Source: Crotalaria pallida
Lineage: Eukaryota > Streptophyta > Magnoliopsida > Fabales > Fabaceae
Reading direction: 5' to 3'
NCBI GenBank assembly: GCA_037953625.1
Contig: CM075653.1
Location: 8,494,001-8,558,000, forward strand
DNA length: 64,000 bases
The notes beneath the pieces are model-generated. The model was not told the origin of the DNA, ran no database searches, and saw only the letters and a program-made list of their open reading frames with translations. The translations under genes were made by a program, and so were the position numbers. This document shows positions 32,443-45,313 of the stretch, one piece after another; position 1 is the stretch's first letter, and each line of letters begins with the position of its first letter.

Positions 32443-32680
32443 AAAGACATTGGTTAAGGAATTCATTAAAAAAATACTTGCATCGAAAATCCAAGTTCAC
32501 TGGTTATTAAAATGAGATAAATATATATAGGAAAAATCAACTCCGTGGTTTTTTTTAAAAATATAAATATGACTTTTTTTAGTATAAACATATTAATTTT
32601 AAACTCTTATCCTCAGTTATAAACATTAGTTTAAAATAATTTTATTATTATATATTATCTTCGCTCCCATTGTAAAAATA

Positions 32681-33443
32681 GGCTTAATTATGGTTTTGGT
32701 CCCTATAAGTTGACTTCGTTTAGAATTTAGTCCTTAAATCTTTTTTTTACCTTGAACGGTCCTTAAATCTTTTTAAATTTGGTTTTTAGTCCTTAAATCC
32801 TTTTTTGACCTTGAATGGTCCTTAAATCTCTTTAAATTTTGTTTTTAGTCCTTCTGTTTGTCTTTTTCTGTCATCTGCTGACATAACAAACGATGTGCCA
32901 TGTCAGTCCTTACATTGACTGCCAACGATGCATCTGATGTGGACCTCCTACTCATGTGAGCAGGAACCGAGCAGGAACCAAGCATTAACCGATCATGAAC
33001 CGAGCATGACTTGCCAAATCGAGGGGAGATATCGACCGAGCACGAACCGAGCACGATGAACTGAGCACGAACCAAGCTATGTCGTTACCAATTGCATCGT
33101 ACTCGGTCGATATCTCATGCACGGTTAATGCTCGGCTCATGCTCGGTTCATGCTCGGTTCCTGTTCACATGAGTGGAAGGTCCACATCAGATGCATCGTT
33201 GGCAGTCAATAGAAGGGCTGATATGACACACCGTTTGCCATGTCAGCAGATGACAGAAGAAGACAAACAGAAGGACTAAAAACAAAATTTAAAAAGATTT
33301 AAGGACCATTCAAGGTCAAAAAAAGATTTAAGGACTAAAAACAAAATTTAAAAAGATTTAAGGACCATTCAAGGTCAAAAAAAGATTTAAGGACTAAATT
33401 CAAAACGAGGTCAACTTATAGAGACCAAAACCATAAATAAGCC
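32681..33443. mobile_element. 763-bp foldback (inverted repeat) element
   Basis: Ends are GGCTTAATTATGGTTTTGGT and, on the other strand, GGCTTATTTATGGTTTTGGT. The arms pair over most of the length: TTTTTGACCTTGAATGGTCC against its complement, GATGCATCTGATGTGGACC against GGTCCACATCAGATGCATC, then GGAACCGAGCA-type words against TGCTCGGTTCC. It carries no protein. The GAGCA-rich centre is itself made of short repeats. Confidence 0.8.
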
Positions 33444-33568
33444 GTAAAAATATTCTGGTTTATATTTTGGGTCGTCACTACTCTGGACAACTCACAAACG
33501 ACTCATATGATCATCTCCATTGTTAGGCATTGTGTCTCTCCAAATGTCCTGTAGTAAATTAAATGTTA

Positions 33569-33821
33569 CTCCCTCCGTCCTTAAATATAAGGCATCTTTG
33601 GAGGATTTCATGTTCATTAAGAAAGTGAAATAATTTAGTTAATTGTATTGGAAATGTGAACTTCTGATATGTAATCCCTATTAATATTATTGGGAATATA
33701 AAAAGTGTTAAATAAATAGGGGTGTTTGTGGAAAAAAAGTAATTAATAATCATTGGAAAATGACAAATGGTCTTATAAATAGGGACAAAATCAAAATATC
33801 AAGAGGTCTTATATTTAGGAC
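33569..33821. mobile_element. Family 1 MITE, right end frayed
   Basis: CTCCCTCCGTCCTTAAATAT left end. On the right, GGTCTTATATTTAGGAC without the final GGAGGGAG. The phrase TTAGGACAAAATC is partly doubled there. Confidence 0.65.
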
Positions 33822-34699
33822 AAAATCAAAGTATCAGTTATCATCACAATTGTTTCTGTCATCCTGGAAATTGTGATTCTAAATAAAATAATGAAAATAG
33901 GAGTGAGTTCGTAAATTTGATGAAATCAATGGCCAATTTTATTATGTGCTTGCGAGAGAGTACAAGAAATGAGATATTCGCCACAAATTGAGCATACAGT
34001 AAATAGAAAAACAAAGGAAAACTATAGGATGCCTTTAACTTGTCAGTTGTCACTCTCAAGCCGGTCGTTGTATTTCTTGTTGTGCTTAAGTGTTTTGTGA
34101 TTCTTTTCCTCAGTTGCTTGCCTTGCTCTTTTCCTCTAAACCTCCTTTTATATGCTTGCATCTTGACATGGCTTTCACGTTTTTCCCTTCCTTGATCTAT
34201 TGGTTACTCCACTGAACAGTGAACACCCATTATCTATTGGTTTTACGTTGTTGCTTTGCTTAAGCAGAAAGATTAGGCAACCTTGTTTATTTGGCTTAAT
34301 GATGAATTTACCATTTGTGGTATTTTGGAATGATTAATGGCGATAGGTGTTGGGCCCGAGACTGATGGCTTGTTGGAGAAGGGTGCTCCTTAGGACTTTT
34401 GCTGGAGAAAATGTTTGGAGGTTGGGAATGCCTCCTTCCATCTGGTTCAGTTGCATGAAGGATACCACTTGCTGGTTTGGTTACATGAAGCTTTTAGTTT
34501 TGGTACTGTTATAAACTAATAATTATTTTGGGCCTTTTCTTTTATTTTCGTTTATTTCTCCCTTGATAGGTGTTCGTCACAGATTCAAAAAGCAAAATGT
34601 CAACTTGGTGTAGGTGATCTAAGCCACTGTTTCTTCCTTTGTATTGTCATCTACTGCTACTAATTGAATGACCACAATTTTAATAATTCTTTTAATTTC
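33822..34699. other. Intergenic DNA, no gene recognised
   Basis: Composition is more balanced than the surroundings (34,050-34,500). The frames are short and not protein-like. Confidence 0.4.
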
Positions 34700-35034
34700 A
34701 TTATGTTTGGCCTTTTAACTTTTTTTTTTGAATTCATATTGTTTGGCCTTTTATATTTTCAATACAAAAACATATTTTTTTTTTAAATTTTAACATTTCA
34801 TTCAATCATTTTTTTTACTCTTCATTAATTATACTTTTATCATATCTCTCATCTCTAAACAACCATACATTAATTAATGGACACACTTATTAATAAAAAT
34901 TAAATACTACTGCAATTTTCAATAAAGATTAAATAAGGGCATTTTGGACAAACTATACATAATACTTACAATAATTAATACTTTCTTAATCTGTGTACCC
35001 AGGCTTAAAAGGTCAAATATAATGAAACGGAGGG
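34700..35034. mobile_element. Family 2 MITE
   Basis: Internal text ATTCAATCATTTTTTTTACTC and CATTAATTAATGGACACACTT matches the element at 3526-4218 without the nested insert. The right end reads CCCTCCGTTTCATTATATTTG on the other strand; the left end is decayed. Confidence 0.65.
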
Positions 35035-36230
35035 TGGACATAATAAACAAGAAACAAATACCAAAACACATTTTATGATTGGATGAGAATTCTAGGACCC
35101 AAAAACATTCCCAATATAACTTACTAACAATGATACTAAATCTCATTGATTATTTCAAGTTATAAATTTAAAACACTAATACTGGATTGTAAATATAGAA
35201 CAGAATCATCTCTACATGTGGTAAACAAATATGTCAATTATGATTGAAAATCTTCAGGCTATAATAGGAGAAAAGACCATGTGAACTTAGGTACATTACA
35301 TAAATGTAAATTTCAAAAATGTAATAAATGTTATTTTTCATATTTAATTTATCATTATTTAATAGGATATTGAGTTCCATACATAATGAAGAAAAAGTAA
35401 TCATCAACATAATATAAAATAGGGGAAGTATGAGGGCAAAAAAGATTTCCCTCCAAAAACATCATCATTTTCCCTCCTAATGTTCTATTTTCCTCCTAGA
35501 ATGTATTTAATGAAGAGTATTACTATCTTAGATCTCGGTCGTCGGTTATGTTAGATGAAATTAAAAATCTCATCCGTCCACAACATTTTACTTATTACAT
35601 AAGATAAAACACAAGACCAAAAACATTCACGCATGGTAGCTTACATATGAGCTTCCTTTACAAGTTTTAGTCTCTTCACGTGTTAATTTTTCTTTATATA
35701 GGTTAGACAATAACATAAAGATGCTAATTTTTCTTTGTACGTTAAATGGAAATTAAGATAGTTATAAATATTAAAGAAGATGCCTTTTTTTTTGTTGCTT
35801 ATATTTTGTAAATATTTCATCTGTTTATTCTGTGTCTAGCTATTTTATGAACAATATTCATTTGAAGAATTATTTATGCAAAGATTTTTTTTATTAACAT
35901 GCTAAATTTTTATTATAAATTGCTTGCAATGATATTACTACTTAAATAAAATACATGTCATTCATCTTTATAAAATAAAGTCTATATTAACTTATTAAAA
36001 AACACATTTTCAAATATAGAAAGATCCGGAAAAGGTAAGTTAGAAAAAAAATATAACTAATTTATTGAAAATCAAAATAATTATTATATATATATTTTAA
36101 AAGGTATTTTTTTAATAATGGGACAGAAAAATAAAAAAGAAGAGAGTATGTTTTAATGTTGATGTTTGCTCTCTAAAAAAAAGTATGATGTTAGGTTGGT
36201 AATGTATACGTTGTTCAATATGATTTGGAA
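35035..36230. other. AT-rich intergenic DNA, no gene seen
   Basis: No supportable coding sequence or RNA gene. Confidence 0.5.
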
Positions 36231-36674
36231 GAATTAATAGTCATATAGGTCTCCAAAAAATACCCGTGGAATCAGTTAGGTCCTTGAAAGATTTGTGGAA
36301 TCTTTTAAATCCTCAAAGATCAGTTAGGCGTTACGTTAGTCCCCATCCAATTTCGTTAGGAGGGACTTTTCAGAATACTATGTGGCACATTAAATGCTTT
36401 GTTGGCCCAAATGTCATGTTGGAATGTTAAGAAAGTGCCAAATTTGGGCTAATAAAACATTTAACGTGCCACGTACAATTCGTTAGAGGTCTCTCATTGA
36501 GAGACTAACGTGATGTCAAATTGATCTTTGAGGGGTTTAAGAAATTCAACAAATCTTTCAGGGATCTACCTGATTCCAAAATGATCTTTTGGGGGTTTAA
36601 GAGATTTCACAAATTTTTCAGGAACCTAACTGATTTCACAGGTATCATTCGGGGACATACGTGACTATTAACTC
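36231..36674. mobile_element. TIR element, arms of about 150 bp
   Basis: GAATTAATAGTCATATAGGTC at the left opposes GGACATACGTGACTATTAAC at the right. The sequences TACCCGTGGAATCAGTTAGGT and CCTAACTGATTTCACAGGTA also pair. Noncoding. Confidence 0.65.
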
Positions 36675-36804
36675 CATTATGGAACTAACCTGACAAACTA
36701 TAAAACTTTTGCTTGTTCTTGAAATTTTGCAACCAGTAGTATATTCTATTTTTTCTTTGCTCATCATTGTTAATCCTCTTTGTCTCGACTACATTAAAAT
36801 AATA

Positions 36805-39800
36805 GGGCTTTACTTCGGTACCCTCTGAAAATAAATGGTTTATGTACCCTTTTAATGTGACTCAATAGAAATTAGCCATGTGTTTTTTTTTCCACGTCAT
36901 CGGGGCATATTTTTAATTTATAAATTTTATAATTAGATCCCTAAAATATTTATTTAAAAATATTATTTTTATCCTTAATGTAATTTACCCAAAATACCAT
37001 CATTCTAATATTATTTTTGATCTACCCAAAATACCCTTATTTTAATATTATTTTTCATCTACCCAAATTTTAATTTTATATTTCATCTACCCAAAATATC
37101 CTCATTTTAATATTATTTGTATTTACCCAAAAAAACCCTTAAAAATTTATAATTTCTCATTTCACTACTCACTCACGTTGTTCTTCTCCATCAGACCCTT
37201 CTTCTTCTTTTCTTCTATCACTGCCAAGTACCAACATCATCACCTTCTTCTTTTTTATTCATAAATTCTTCATTGGAAAACTCAGAAACAAACCCAGGAA
37301 CATACCTTCTTGATCATCACTTTTTTTTATTCTTCACTCTCCAACCCGTTTTTATTTTCAAACCCAATCCAAATTCCGTCGCCACCACCACCATAGATAG
37401 GTTCTCTTTCTTCCTCTTTTAGGGATTTCATTGCCTTAATATTTAATTAAATCAATTTCATTCATTCTGTTTTTGGTGGCTTCTAGTTATTAAGAGTTCA
37501 AGATATACGATGAGAATCACGTTGTTTGATATGCTAATGTTTTCTACTTCCCCTATCCCATTATCTTTGTAAAAAAATGTAGTTTTTTTGTCCAAAATTA
37601 AAATAAAAATAATTAATGAAAAATCTTGAAGATTGTATATTATATTATATTGAAAATCTTAAAAATAATTAATGAAAAATCTTAAAGATCGTAAAAATAA
37701 TATGAAAATTTGTGTGATAGAAATTTGTAATTGATGAATGAATCATACATTATATTTTATTTTGAAAATAAAATCATGCATTGAATCAAAAATATATTCT
37801 CTCATTTTTATTTACTATTTTGACTTTTACCAAGATAATTGGACCGAGGGAGTGTCTCAAATTTTTTTTCCTTATCTCCTACTCTATTAGAGGAGCGAAG
37901 TTTCTCTTATCTTATTTTATGTTCATATCATCTCATTTAATTCTCAATTTTTTTACCTTATCTCCTACTTTATATTAGAGAGGTAAAGTTTATCATATTT
38001 TATGCTCATATCATCTCATTTAATTGTATCTCATATACTCCATTTGTCCCATTATCTTGGTAAAAAAATGAATATTTTTTTATCACAAATCAAAGTAAAA
38101 ATAATTAATGAAAAATCTTAAAGATTGTATATTATCTTAAAAATTGTATATTACATTAAATTTTTTAAAATAATTAATGAAAAATCTTAAAGATTGTAAA
38201 AATGATATAAAAATTTTTTGATAGAATTTGTAATTAATGTATGAATCATACATTATATTTTATTTTGAAAATAGAATCATGCATTATATCAAAAAGATAT
38301 TTTCTTATTTTTGTTTACTACTTTGACTTTTATCAAGATAACGAGGTCAAAAGAGTATCTCAAATTTTTTTCCTTATCTTTTGCTTCATTAGAGGAGCGA
38401 AATTTCTCTTATCTTATTTTATGTTCGTATCATCTCATTTAATTCTCAATTTTTTCTTACCTTATCTCCTACTCTATATTAGAGAAGTGAAATTTATCTT
38501 ATTTTCCGCTCATATCATCTCAATTTATTATATCTCATATACTCTCTCCGTCCCACTATTTTGGTAAAAAAATGAAGTTTTTTTGTCCCAATTCAAAGTA
38601 AAAATAATTAATGAAAAATAAATCTTAAAGATTGTATTTTATCTTAAAAATTGTAATTACATTAAAATGATATAAAACAATTAATGAAAAATCTTAAAAA
38701 TTGTTAAAATAATATGAAAATTTGTGTGATAGAAATTTGTAATTAATGAAGGAATCAAGTATTATATTTTATTTGAAAACAAAATAAAGCATTATATCAA
38801 AAAGATATTCTCTTCTTTTTTTTTGACTACTTTGACTTTTTTCCAAGATAATGGGACACGTTATTGCATCTCACCACCACTCAACTGTATTAAAAAAAAA
38901 TTATTGCTAAAAATTGAGTTTTTTAATGAACAATTTAAGACTTTTGTCAATGAAAATGTGAAAAATTTTATTTTCTTCATTATTACATTTGGGGAATAAA
39001 AAATGGGTTTTACTTCGGTGCCCTATGAAAATAGAGGGTTTATGTACCCTTTTAACGTGGCTCAATAGAAATTAGCCACATGTTTTTTTTTTTGCCACGT
39101 CATCGGGACATATTTTTAATTTATAAATTTTATAATTAGGTCCCTAAAATATTTATTAAAAAATATTATTTTTGTCGTTAATGTAATTTACCCAAAATAT
39201 CATCATTCTAATATTATTTTTGATCTACCTAAAATACCCTTATTTTAATATTATATTTTATTCTGAAAATAGAATCATGCATTGAATCAAAAATATATTC
39301 TCTCACTTTTATTTACTATTTTGACTTTTACCAAGATAATTGAACCGAGGGAGTGTCTCAAATTTTTTTCCTTATCTCCTACTCTATTTTAGAGGAGCGA
39401 AGTTTCTCTTATCTTATTTTATGTTCATATCATCTCATTTAATTCTCAATTTTTTTACCTTATCTCCTACTTTATATTAGAGAGGTGAAGTATATCATAT
39501 TTTATGCTCATATCATCTCATTTAATTGTCTCTCATATACTCCATTTGTCCCATTATCTTGGTAAAAAAATGAATTTTTTTTGTCACAAATCAAAGTAAA
39601 AATAATTAATGAAAAATCTTAAAGATTGTATATTATCTTAAAAATTGTATATTACATTAAATTTTTTTAAAAATAATTAATGAAAAATCTTAAAGATTGT
39701 AAAAATGATATGAAAATTTGTGTGATAGAAATTTGTAATTAATGAATGAATCATACATTATATTTTATTTTGAAAATAGAATCATGCATTATATCAAAAA

Positions 39801-41115
39801 GATATTTTCTTATTTTTGTTTACTACTTTGACTTTTATCAAGAAAACAGGATCGAAGGAGTATCTCAAATTTTCTTTCCTTATCTTTTGCTTCATTAGAG
39901 GAGCGAAATTTCTCTTATCTTATTTTATGTTCATATCATCTCATTTAATTATAAATTTTCTTACCTTATCTCCTAATATAGAGAAGTGAAATTTATCTTA
40001 TTTTGTGCTCATATCATCTCAATTTATTGTCTCTCAGATACTCCCTCCATCCCACTATTTTGGTAAAAAATGAAGTTTTTTTTTTGTCCCAATTCAAAGT
40101 AAAAATAATTAATGAAAAATCAATCTTAAAGATTGTATTTTATCTTAAAAATTGAATATTACATTAAAATTCAAAACAATTAATGAAAAATCTTAAAAAT
40201 TGTAAAAATAATATGAAAATTTGTGTGATAGAAATTTGTAATTAATGAAGGAATCAAGCATTATATTTTATTTGAAAACAAAATCAAGCATTATATCAAA
40301 AAGATATTCTCTTCTTTTTTTGTTGACTACTTTGATTTTTCCAAGATAATGGGACACGTTGCTTCTCACCACCACTCAACTGTATTAAAAAAAACATTAT
40401 TGCTAAAAATTGAGTTTTTTTAATGAACAATTTAAGACTTTTGTCAATGAAAATGTGAAAACTTTTATTTTCTTCATTATTACATTTGGGGAATAAAAAA
40501 ATAATCACGTGTTATGAGTTTACACAGAATTGTGGTTCCTTGGGCAGAGAGCAACAATCAACCAAAAAACATCAACGTATACTGCTGACAGCAACACACA
40601 AAAATAAAATCTAAAGGATATGAACATCCCTAAAGAGGAAGAAAGAGAACCTATCTATGGTGGTGGTGGTGGTGCCAGAATTGTGATTGAGTTTGGAAAT
40701 GAAAACGGATTTGAAAATCAGAGGGAATAATATAAAAGAAGGTGATGATGAAGAAGGTATGCTCCTGCGTTTGTTGTTGAGTTTTTTTTTTTATGAAGAA
40801 CGAAGGTATGAATAAAGAAGAAGAAGACGATGATGTTGGTACTTGACAGTGATAGAAGAAGAAAGGTATGATAGATTGATGGAGAAGAATAACATGGGAG
40901 GATAGTGAAATGAGAAATTATAAATTATTAAGAGTATTTTGGATAGATACAAATGGTATTAAAATGAGGGTACTTAGAGTAAATGAAATATAAAATTAAA
41001 ATTAGGGTATTTTGGGTAGATGAAAAATAATATTAAAATGATGGTATTTTCGGTAAATTACATTAAGGATAAAAAAAAATATTTTTAAATAAATATTTTA
41101 GGGAAAGCAAAACCC
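36805..41115. mobile_element. Foldback/MULE-like element, tandemly duplicated
   Basis: The left arm (36805 to about 37,400) begins GGGCTTTACTTCGGTACCC. Its reverse complement returns at about 40,640-41,115, including CTATGGTGGTGGTGGTG and GTACTTGACAGTGATAGAAG against CTTCTATCACTGCCAAGTAC. The right terminus is shortened internally but keeps AAGCAAAACCC. A second left arm starts at 39005 (GGGTTTTACTTCGGTGCCC), so the element is a tandem duplication: 36805-39004 and 39005-41115, the second lacking what lies at about 37,085-37,755 in the first. No transposase is seen. The right-arm and left-arm ORFs are short. Confidence 0.7.
37545..40353. repeat. Series of Stowaway-like MITEs (CCATTTGTCCCATTATCTTGG family)
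   Basis: At least five copies lie head to tail inside the foldback element, at about 37,545-37,850, 38,039-38,345, 38,541-38,862, 39,541-39,860 and 40,041-40,353, plus a right half at 39,245-39,355. Ends are CTCCATTTGTCCCATTATCT or similar, with ATAATGGGAC-type right ends. The linkers between them (CTTATCTCCTACTCTATTAG) are repeated too. Confidence 0.7.
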
Positions 41116-41504
41116 TTAATAATGCATGCAAGTAATAATTAGTACTGTTTATGATTATTCTTCAAATAAAAATAAGTATTTTGTTAGCCACACGCATTTT
41201 TCAAATAGTCTTACATAAGAAAGAAAATGTGTTACAATTAGTATATAAGATGGTTGATTATTGACAAAACGGAGAGAAGAAAAACAATGTTATACAATTA
41301 GTAAAAAAAAAAAAAGTAGAAACAATATATGATTGACAAAACCCAAGTACTACATTTCATACAATGCTTTTATTTCCCAACAATGAAGCTTACATATTAT
41401 TGATGATGCTTTTATTTTCCAACAATGAAGCTTATTACATATTCATGAAATTAATATAAATATAGTTTTCTTCCTAATGAGAAAAAAAGATACAAATGTA
41501 TAGT
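41116..41504. other. Intergenic DNA 3' of the cysteine-rich peptide gene
   Basis: AT-rich. A duplicated phrase, CAACAATGAAGCTTA with GATGCTTTTATTT, lies at about 41,365-41,435. It may include the 3' UTR of the minus-strand gene ending at 41505. Confidence 0.4.
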
Positions 41505-42437
41505 TTATTCGCAACAGCATTGTTCAGGTTCATTTGGATTTATGGGGTTGGGATTGCATGATGCAATAGGGTGGCCAAAAAATTGGCAGTAATTTTTACA
41601 GTCAGCTTCGCAATTTGCAACTTGGTCATCGCCTACGCAATATATGTCTGCATCCGTACCTGTATTGGATATTTCATATTATCAATATTAATACTATGAA
41701 AATAAAGTAAAAAGAAAAAAACAGTACAAACAAATGAGATGAGAGTTTCTCTTCACACCCACATACAATCTTATGTTTTGCATCTTTTGAATCGTTTTTT
41801 GGACAAAATAATAATTTAGAATAATTTATCTGAAAATGCCTTTCGAACATGCAATACAAAATTATGTGTGGGTGTAAAACCAAAAAAATGTAGGTGCTAA
41901 TAAATACTCCCAAGAGAAATGCATAGTCTTAGAAACTTTTTTTTTTGTTAGATTTTCCTTAACCTCAAACTTGAAGAAAAAAGGGATATTTAAGTTTATA
42001 AAGCCTTAAATATTTAAGTTTTTAATGTAATTTTATTTATCATTTTATTCAAAAATCCATCCTGGTATATCCACAAGCACAGATGAATACACATAACATT
42101 ACAAATTGAATAAAAGAAAATTATTGGAAAAGTAAACCATCATTTTATTATTTGTTTTCATACCATAAGAGAAAAAGAGAACTCCAACAATGATCATGAA
42201 GATAAACCCCCAACATTATAACAGTTAAGGTTAAAAAAATCCTTTCATTATAAACCCCAATAAAAAACTCAAGAATTCAACCAGGTATCCCCGAACACAT
42301 ATGAATACACAACATTACAAATAGAAAGAAAAAAAACTGTTGGAAGAGTAAACCATCATTTAATTATTTGTTTTTATACCATAAGAGAAAAAGAAAACTC
42401 CAACAATGATCATGATGATAAATTTCTGCAAAGCCAT
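41505..42437 (-). CDS. Small secreted cysteine-rich peptide (2 exons)
   Basis: Two minus-strand exons, 42437-42380 and 41659-41505, join at CTTATG|GTATAAAA and AATACAG|GTACGG to give a 70-residue protein. Exon 1 is a signal peptide (MALQKFIIMIIVGVFFFSYG; the last Gly codon is split by the intron). Exon 2 encodes a 50-residue mature part with eight cysteines in the order C-x8-C-x3-C-x3-C-x9-C-x12-CCC and ends QCCCE. The layout of signal exon, intron and Cys-rich exon is that of plant defensin-like and thionin-like peptide genes, but the terminal CCC is unusual and I cannot place it in a named family. It would be exported to the apoplast; defence or signalling are possible roles, not shown here. 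The 720-bp intron contains a tandem second copy of exon 1 (42,152-42,196). Confidence 0.75.
42050..42425 (-). repeat. Tandem duplication of exon 1 and intron start of the peptide gene
   Basis: About 150 bp at 42,050-42,200 matches 42,270-42,422. Both contain a stretch encoding MIIVGV-FFSYG followed by a GTATRAAA donor. The downstream copy has lost the MALQK start codon region: its upstream frame holds a stop. It therefore cannot start the protein in the normal way. Confidence 0.75.
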
Positions 42438-43965
42438 GGAGGAATGTCTGCTGATAAATTTTGAGTAACTTTTGGAAGTCAAAAGAAATTTTTTTTCTAA
42501 GGTAGTGGTGGCAAGTTAATTTTGTAATAAGAGAATTCGCAAGTTTATATAATGTACTAGCATTAAAGTACCCGTTCGGTTGATTCAGTATTTTATGGAA
42601 AGATTAAATCCTCGAGTATCTTTTATTATTTTTATCTCAATTTGAAACAAATGTTTTGGGCAAATAAAGATATATATCGAAATCATAACATAAGATCATA
42701 GGTGTGTTGGGAGTCGAAATAAATTTTGACGGAAATGATGGGATTCGATGAAAAGTTAATGCTGACAAAAAATTGATAAGTCTCTGTTTATTATTTTTTT
42801 TTGTCTTTATAAGTCTCTGTTTAGTCGGAAAAATGGATATATGGTTCGGTTAGGTGCGGGACGTTCTAATTTGTCAATTCGGACAAATACGAGTCGAAAT
42901 AAGGATGAGTGCGCGGACCTGACTAAAATTGTGGGTATCCCCTGGTTATGTGGTAATCTTGTAATGACCTTGACTATTTTTGTTGGTTTTTTATGGGTTT
43001 ATCTTGGGCTTGCGAATTGTAAATTGACGAGTAAAGTAAATCGACAAGTATGAATAGAAACGCAGAATGGTAAATGTAAAGCAGTAAATGCGTGAATTAA
43101 AAATGCTAGAATTTAAAGGTGCCATGAAACCGTAAAGGCAGAATTCAAAGTTGCTGGAAAGTAAAGTGCTTGAATAGTAAAGAAGGGAAAAACAAAAGAT
43201 TGCATTCAATTTGTAAAGTGCTGGAAATGTAAGGTGGTTATTACAAAGACGTTTTCTCCGTCAATTTGCTTGCGGTGAGATATGTAGGATGATTACCGAT
43301 GTGTCAACTTCGATTACAAACAAAAGATATCATATTTATAGCCCTAAGAATTAACTACCCATACACTACGTTATTGGGCACGTTCTGCATAACCGCAACA
43401 GTCACGTTCTAAATAACTACCCACTAAGTAACTATCCACGATGCAGTTTTCTTCGTTTGCCTCCCATTTGTCATGTCTTCGATAGTCTTTCGACATTATT
43501 TCTTCGACAACCATCTTCCCGCAACTGAAATCATGCAACTTAAAACCTTTGGGATTTTTTCCAGCAAGTCTTTTCATAATTCCGTCGAAGTGACATTCTC
43601 CTGCCTCTTGGGCTTCCGTGATGTCTGTTGACATCAAGCTCCTTCGATAAGGTGTCGGCCTCTTATTGAATTAGTCCTCCCAATCGATATTGGTGACATG
43701 GTCTCTAATTGGCTGTGTTTTCCCCACCAACCAAACCAGAGGAACTGTTGACGATTCTCCCTAGGGGATTATCCTTAGAGGACTTTTCTTTTCCCTCGTT
43801 AAAGGGAAAGATACCCAAAGTCTTACCTGGAAAAGGTGTCAACTTTGGGCTACGGAAGACTACTAGGCACCACACTGGCTCACGTTTCAACTGGAATGTG
43901 CCCTTCTATCCAGGCTTTTCACACTAGCTTGAAACGCAAGAGGTGACCCCTATGTAATCTCACGT
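42438..43965. other. Intergenic DNA, origin unknown in part
   Basis: Positions 43,240-43,930 are less AT-rich than the flanks and carry overlapping ORFs of 60-90 residues on both strands. None has a motif I recognise. They may be the remains of a transposon or gene fragment. Confidence 0.4.
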
Positions 43966-44187
43966 GTTTATAAAGTCTCATACCAATTTTCAATGATCAT
44001 TAATTACTTTTTTCCACAAACACCCCTATTTATTTAACACTTTTTAGATTCCCAATAATATTAATAGGGATAATTTTGAAATTACATATCAAAAGTTCAC
44101 AATTTTCAATACAATTAACTAAATTATTCCACTTTCTTAATGGACGTGAAATCCCCAAAGAGGCTTTATATTTAGAGACGGAGGGAG
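43966..44187. mobile_element. Family 1 MITE, left end missing
   Basis: Starts inside the family body (TTTATAAAGTCTCATACC) and ends with CTCCCTCCGTCTCTAAATAT on the other strand. Confidence 0.65.
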
Positions 44188-45238
44188 TATATGTAATGGA
44201 AGGATGAGTTGAATAAGAAGCACTTCAATGGAGAGTGGAATCATTGGAAAGCTAGGGAAGTTGATGCTCAGTCATGAAACAAATGATTTGTAATAGTTGA
44301 ACATATTCTGCATTTAACTTCTAAGTTCCAACACATATTTCAAGGCAAACATTTAGGATGGCATAAAAAATACTGCTACTTATACTACATAGGGTTCATA
44401 TTTGAACACATTTATGTCCATTTTGACAGAGGTTTTAGTCAGTTGCTAGAATTTAAACTTACTCACATGTACAGAATCATGCTTGCTGGTCATTCTCAAC
44501 GTCATTGCTTTAATTAATAGCAAACTATAGTATACAGAGGATCAGAAAAAATATCAAGCATTAACTCCAGAACATTTTATATCAAGCAAGGAAGAGAATA
44601 AGATTGGCAGCTTACTGGACAAAAACAACATTATGTTCTTGCTGAAGGCATATTATTAGTATATTACACACTAATCTGGCATTAAAACGATCTCTTAACC
44701 ATCATCTGATAAACTGTCAGCTTTTTCTCCTGAGAAAGAGTCAATTCTTGGCCACCAACTGAAACAGCCAGTGCAATGTTAAAAACAGAGAACCTTAGCA
44801 GTTTGCCCTCATTATCTTGTCCTGACCTCTTAGCAAATTACCTTCACTGCAAAAATTGTTAAATAAACATTTGCTAGAATTAGATTTGTCTAGGTTACTT
44901 GTCTATTGGTATTTTATGATGTCGAAATATAATGTTAACTTTTCAAGCACTGTAATCCGAAATTCGAAATACACTTTTCGTTTCAATATTCTATTTAAAA
45001 CCTGCACTCTCGGTGCATAATTTGAAAATCTTACTGTATGCTAATGATTTTTCCGCACGTGGTCTCCCCGAAAACTTTTGTTTTGAAAAGAAGAATTTTA
45101 CTCATCGAACTTTCGCCGCAAAAGGTGTAGTACCTCTAAATAAGTTGTTCATGGGATCAGTAATCCCCAAAGATAAAATAGCAGATACTGCTTGCAGAAA
45201 CTGTAGAACAAACAAATTTGACAACTTTTATCAGGTTA

Positions 45239-45287
45239 GTCCCACATTGCTCAAAGTGTAAGCAGAACTCAGCAGACATCATACAAA
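45239..45287 (+). promoter_or_regulatory. U1 promoter (USE intact, TATA altered)
   Basis: USE GTCCCACATTG (45239-45249) differs at one base from plant RTCCCACATCG. The TATA position reads TACAAA (45282-45287), with 32 bases between them. The array copies have TATAAA. Confidence 0.7.
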
Positions 45288-45313
45288 TAAGGAGCAAATG
45301 GCACTGTTAAAAC

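Noticed and set aside
42541..42590. Possible second Helitron 3' end on the minus strand (ACGGGTACTTTAATGCTAG)
   Set aside because: CTAG and spacer fit, but the stem before it is too weak to support the call.
43371..43927. ORFs of 60-90 residues on both strands in the less AT-rich patch
   Set aside because: No recognisable family; starts and stops not shared with any plausible gene model. Left as unassigned.
45013..45261. Plus-strand ORF just upstream of the solitary U1 gene
   Set aside because: The homologous stretch in copy B (53,000-53,230) does not keep the frame, so it is not a protein gene.
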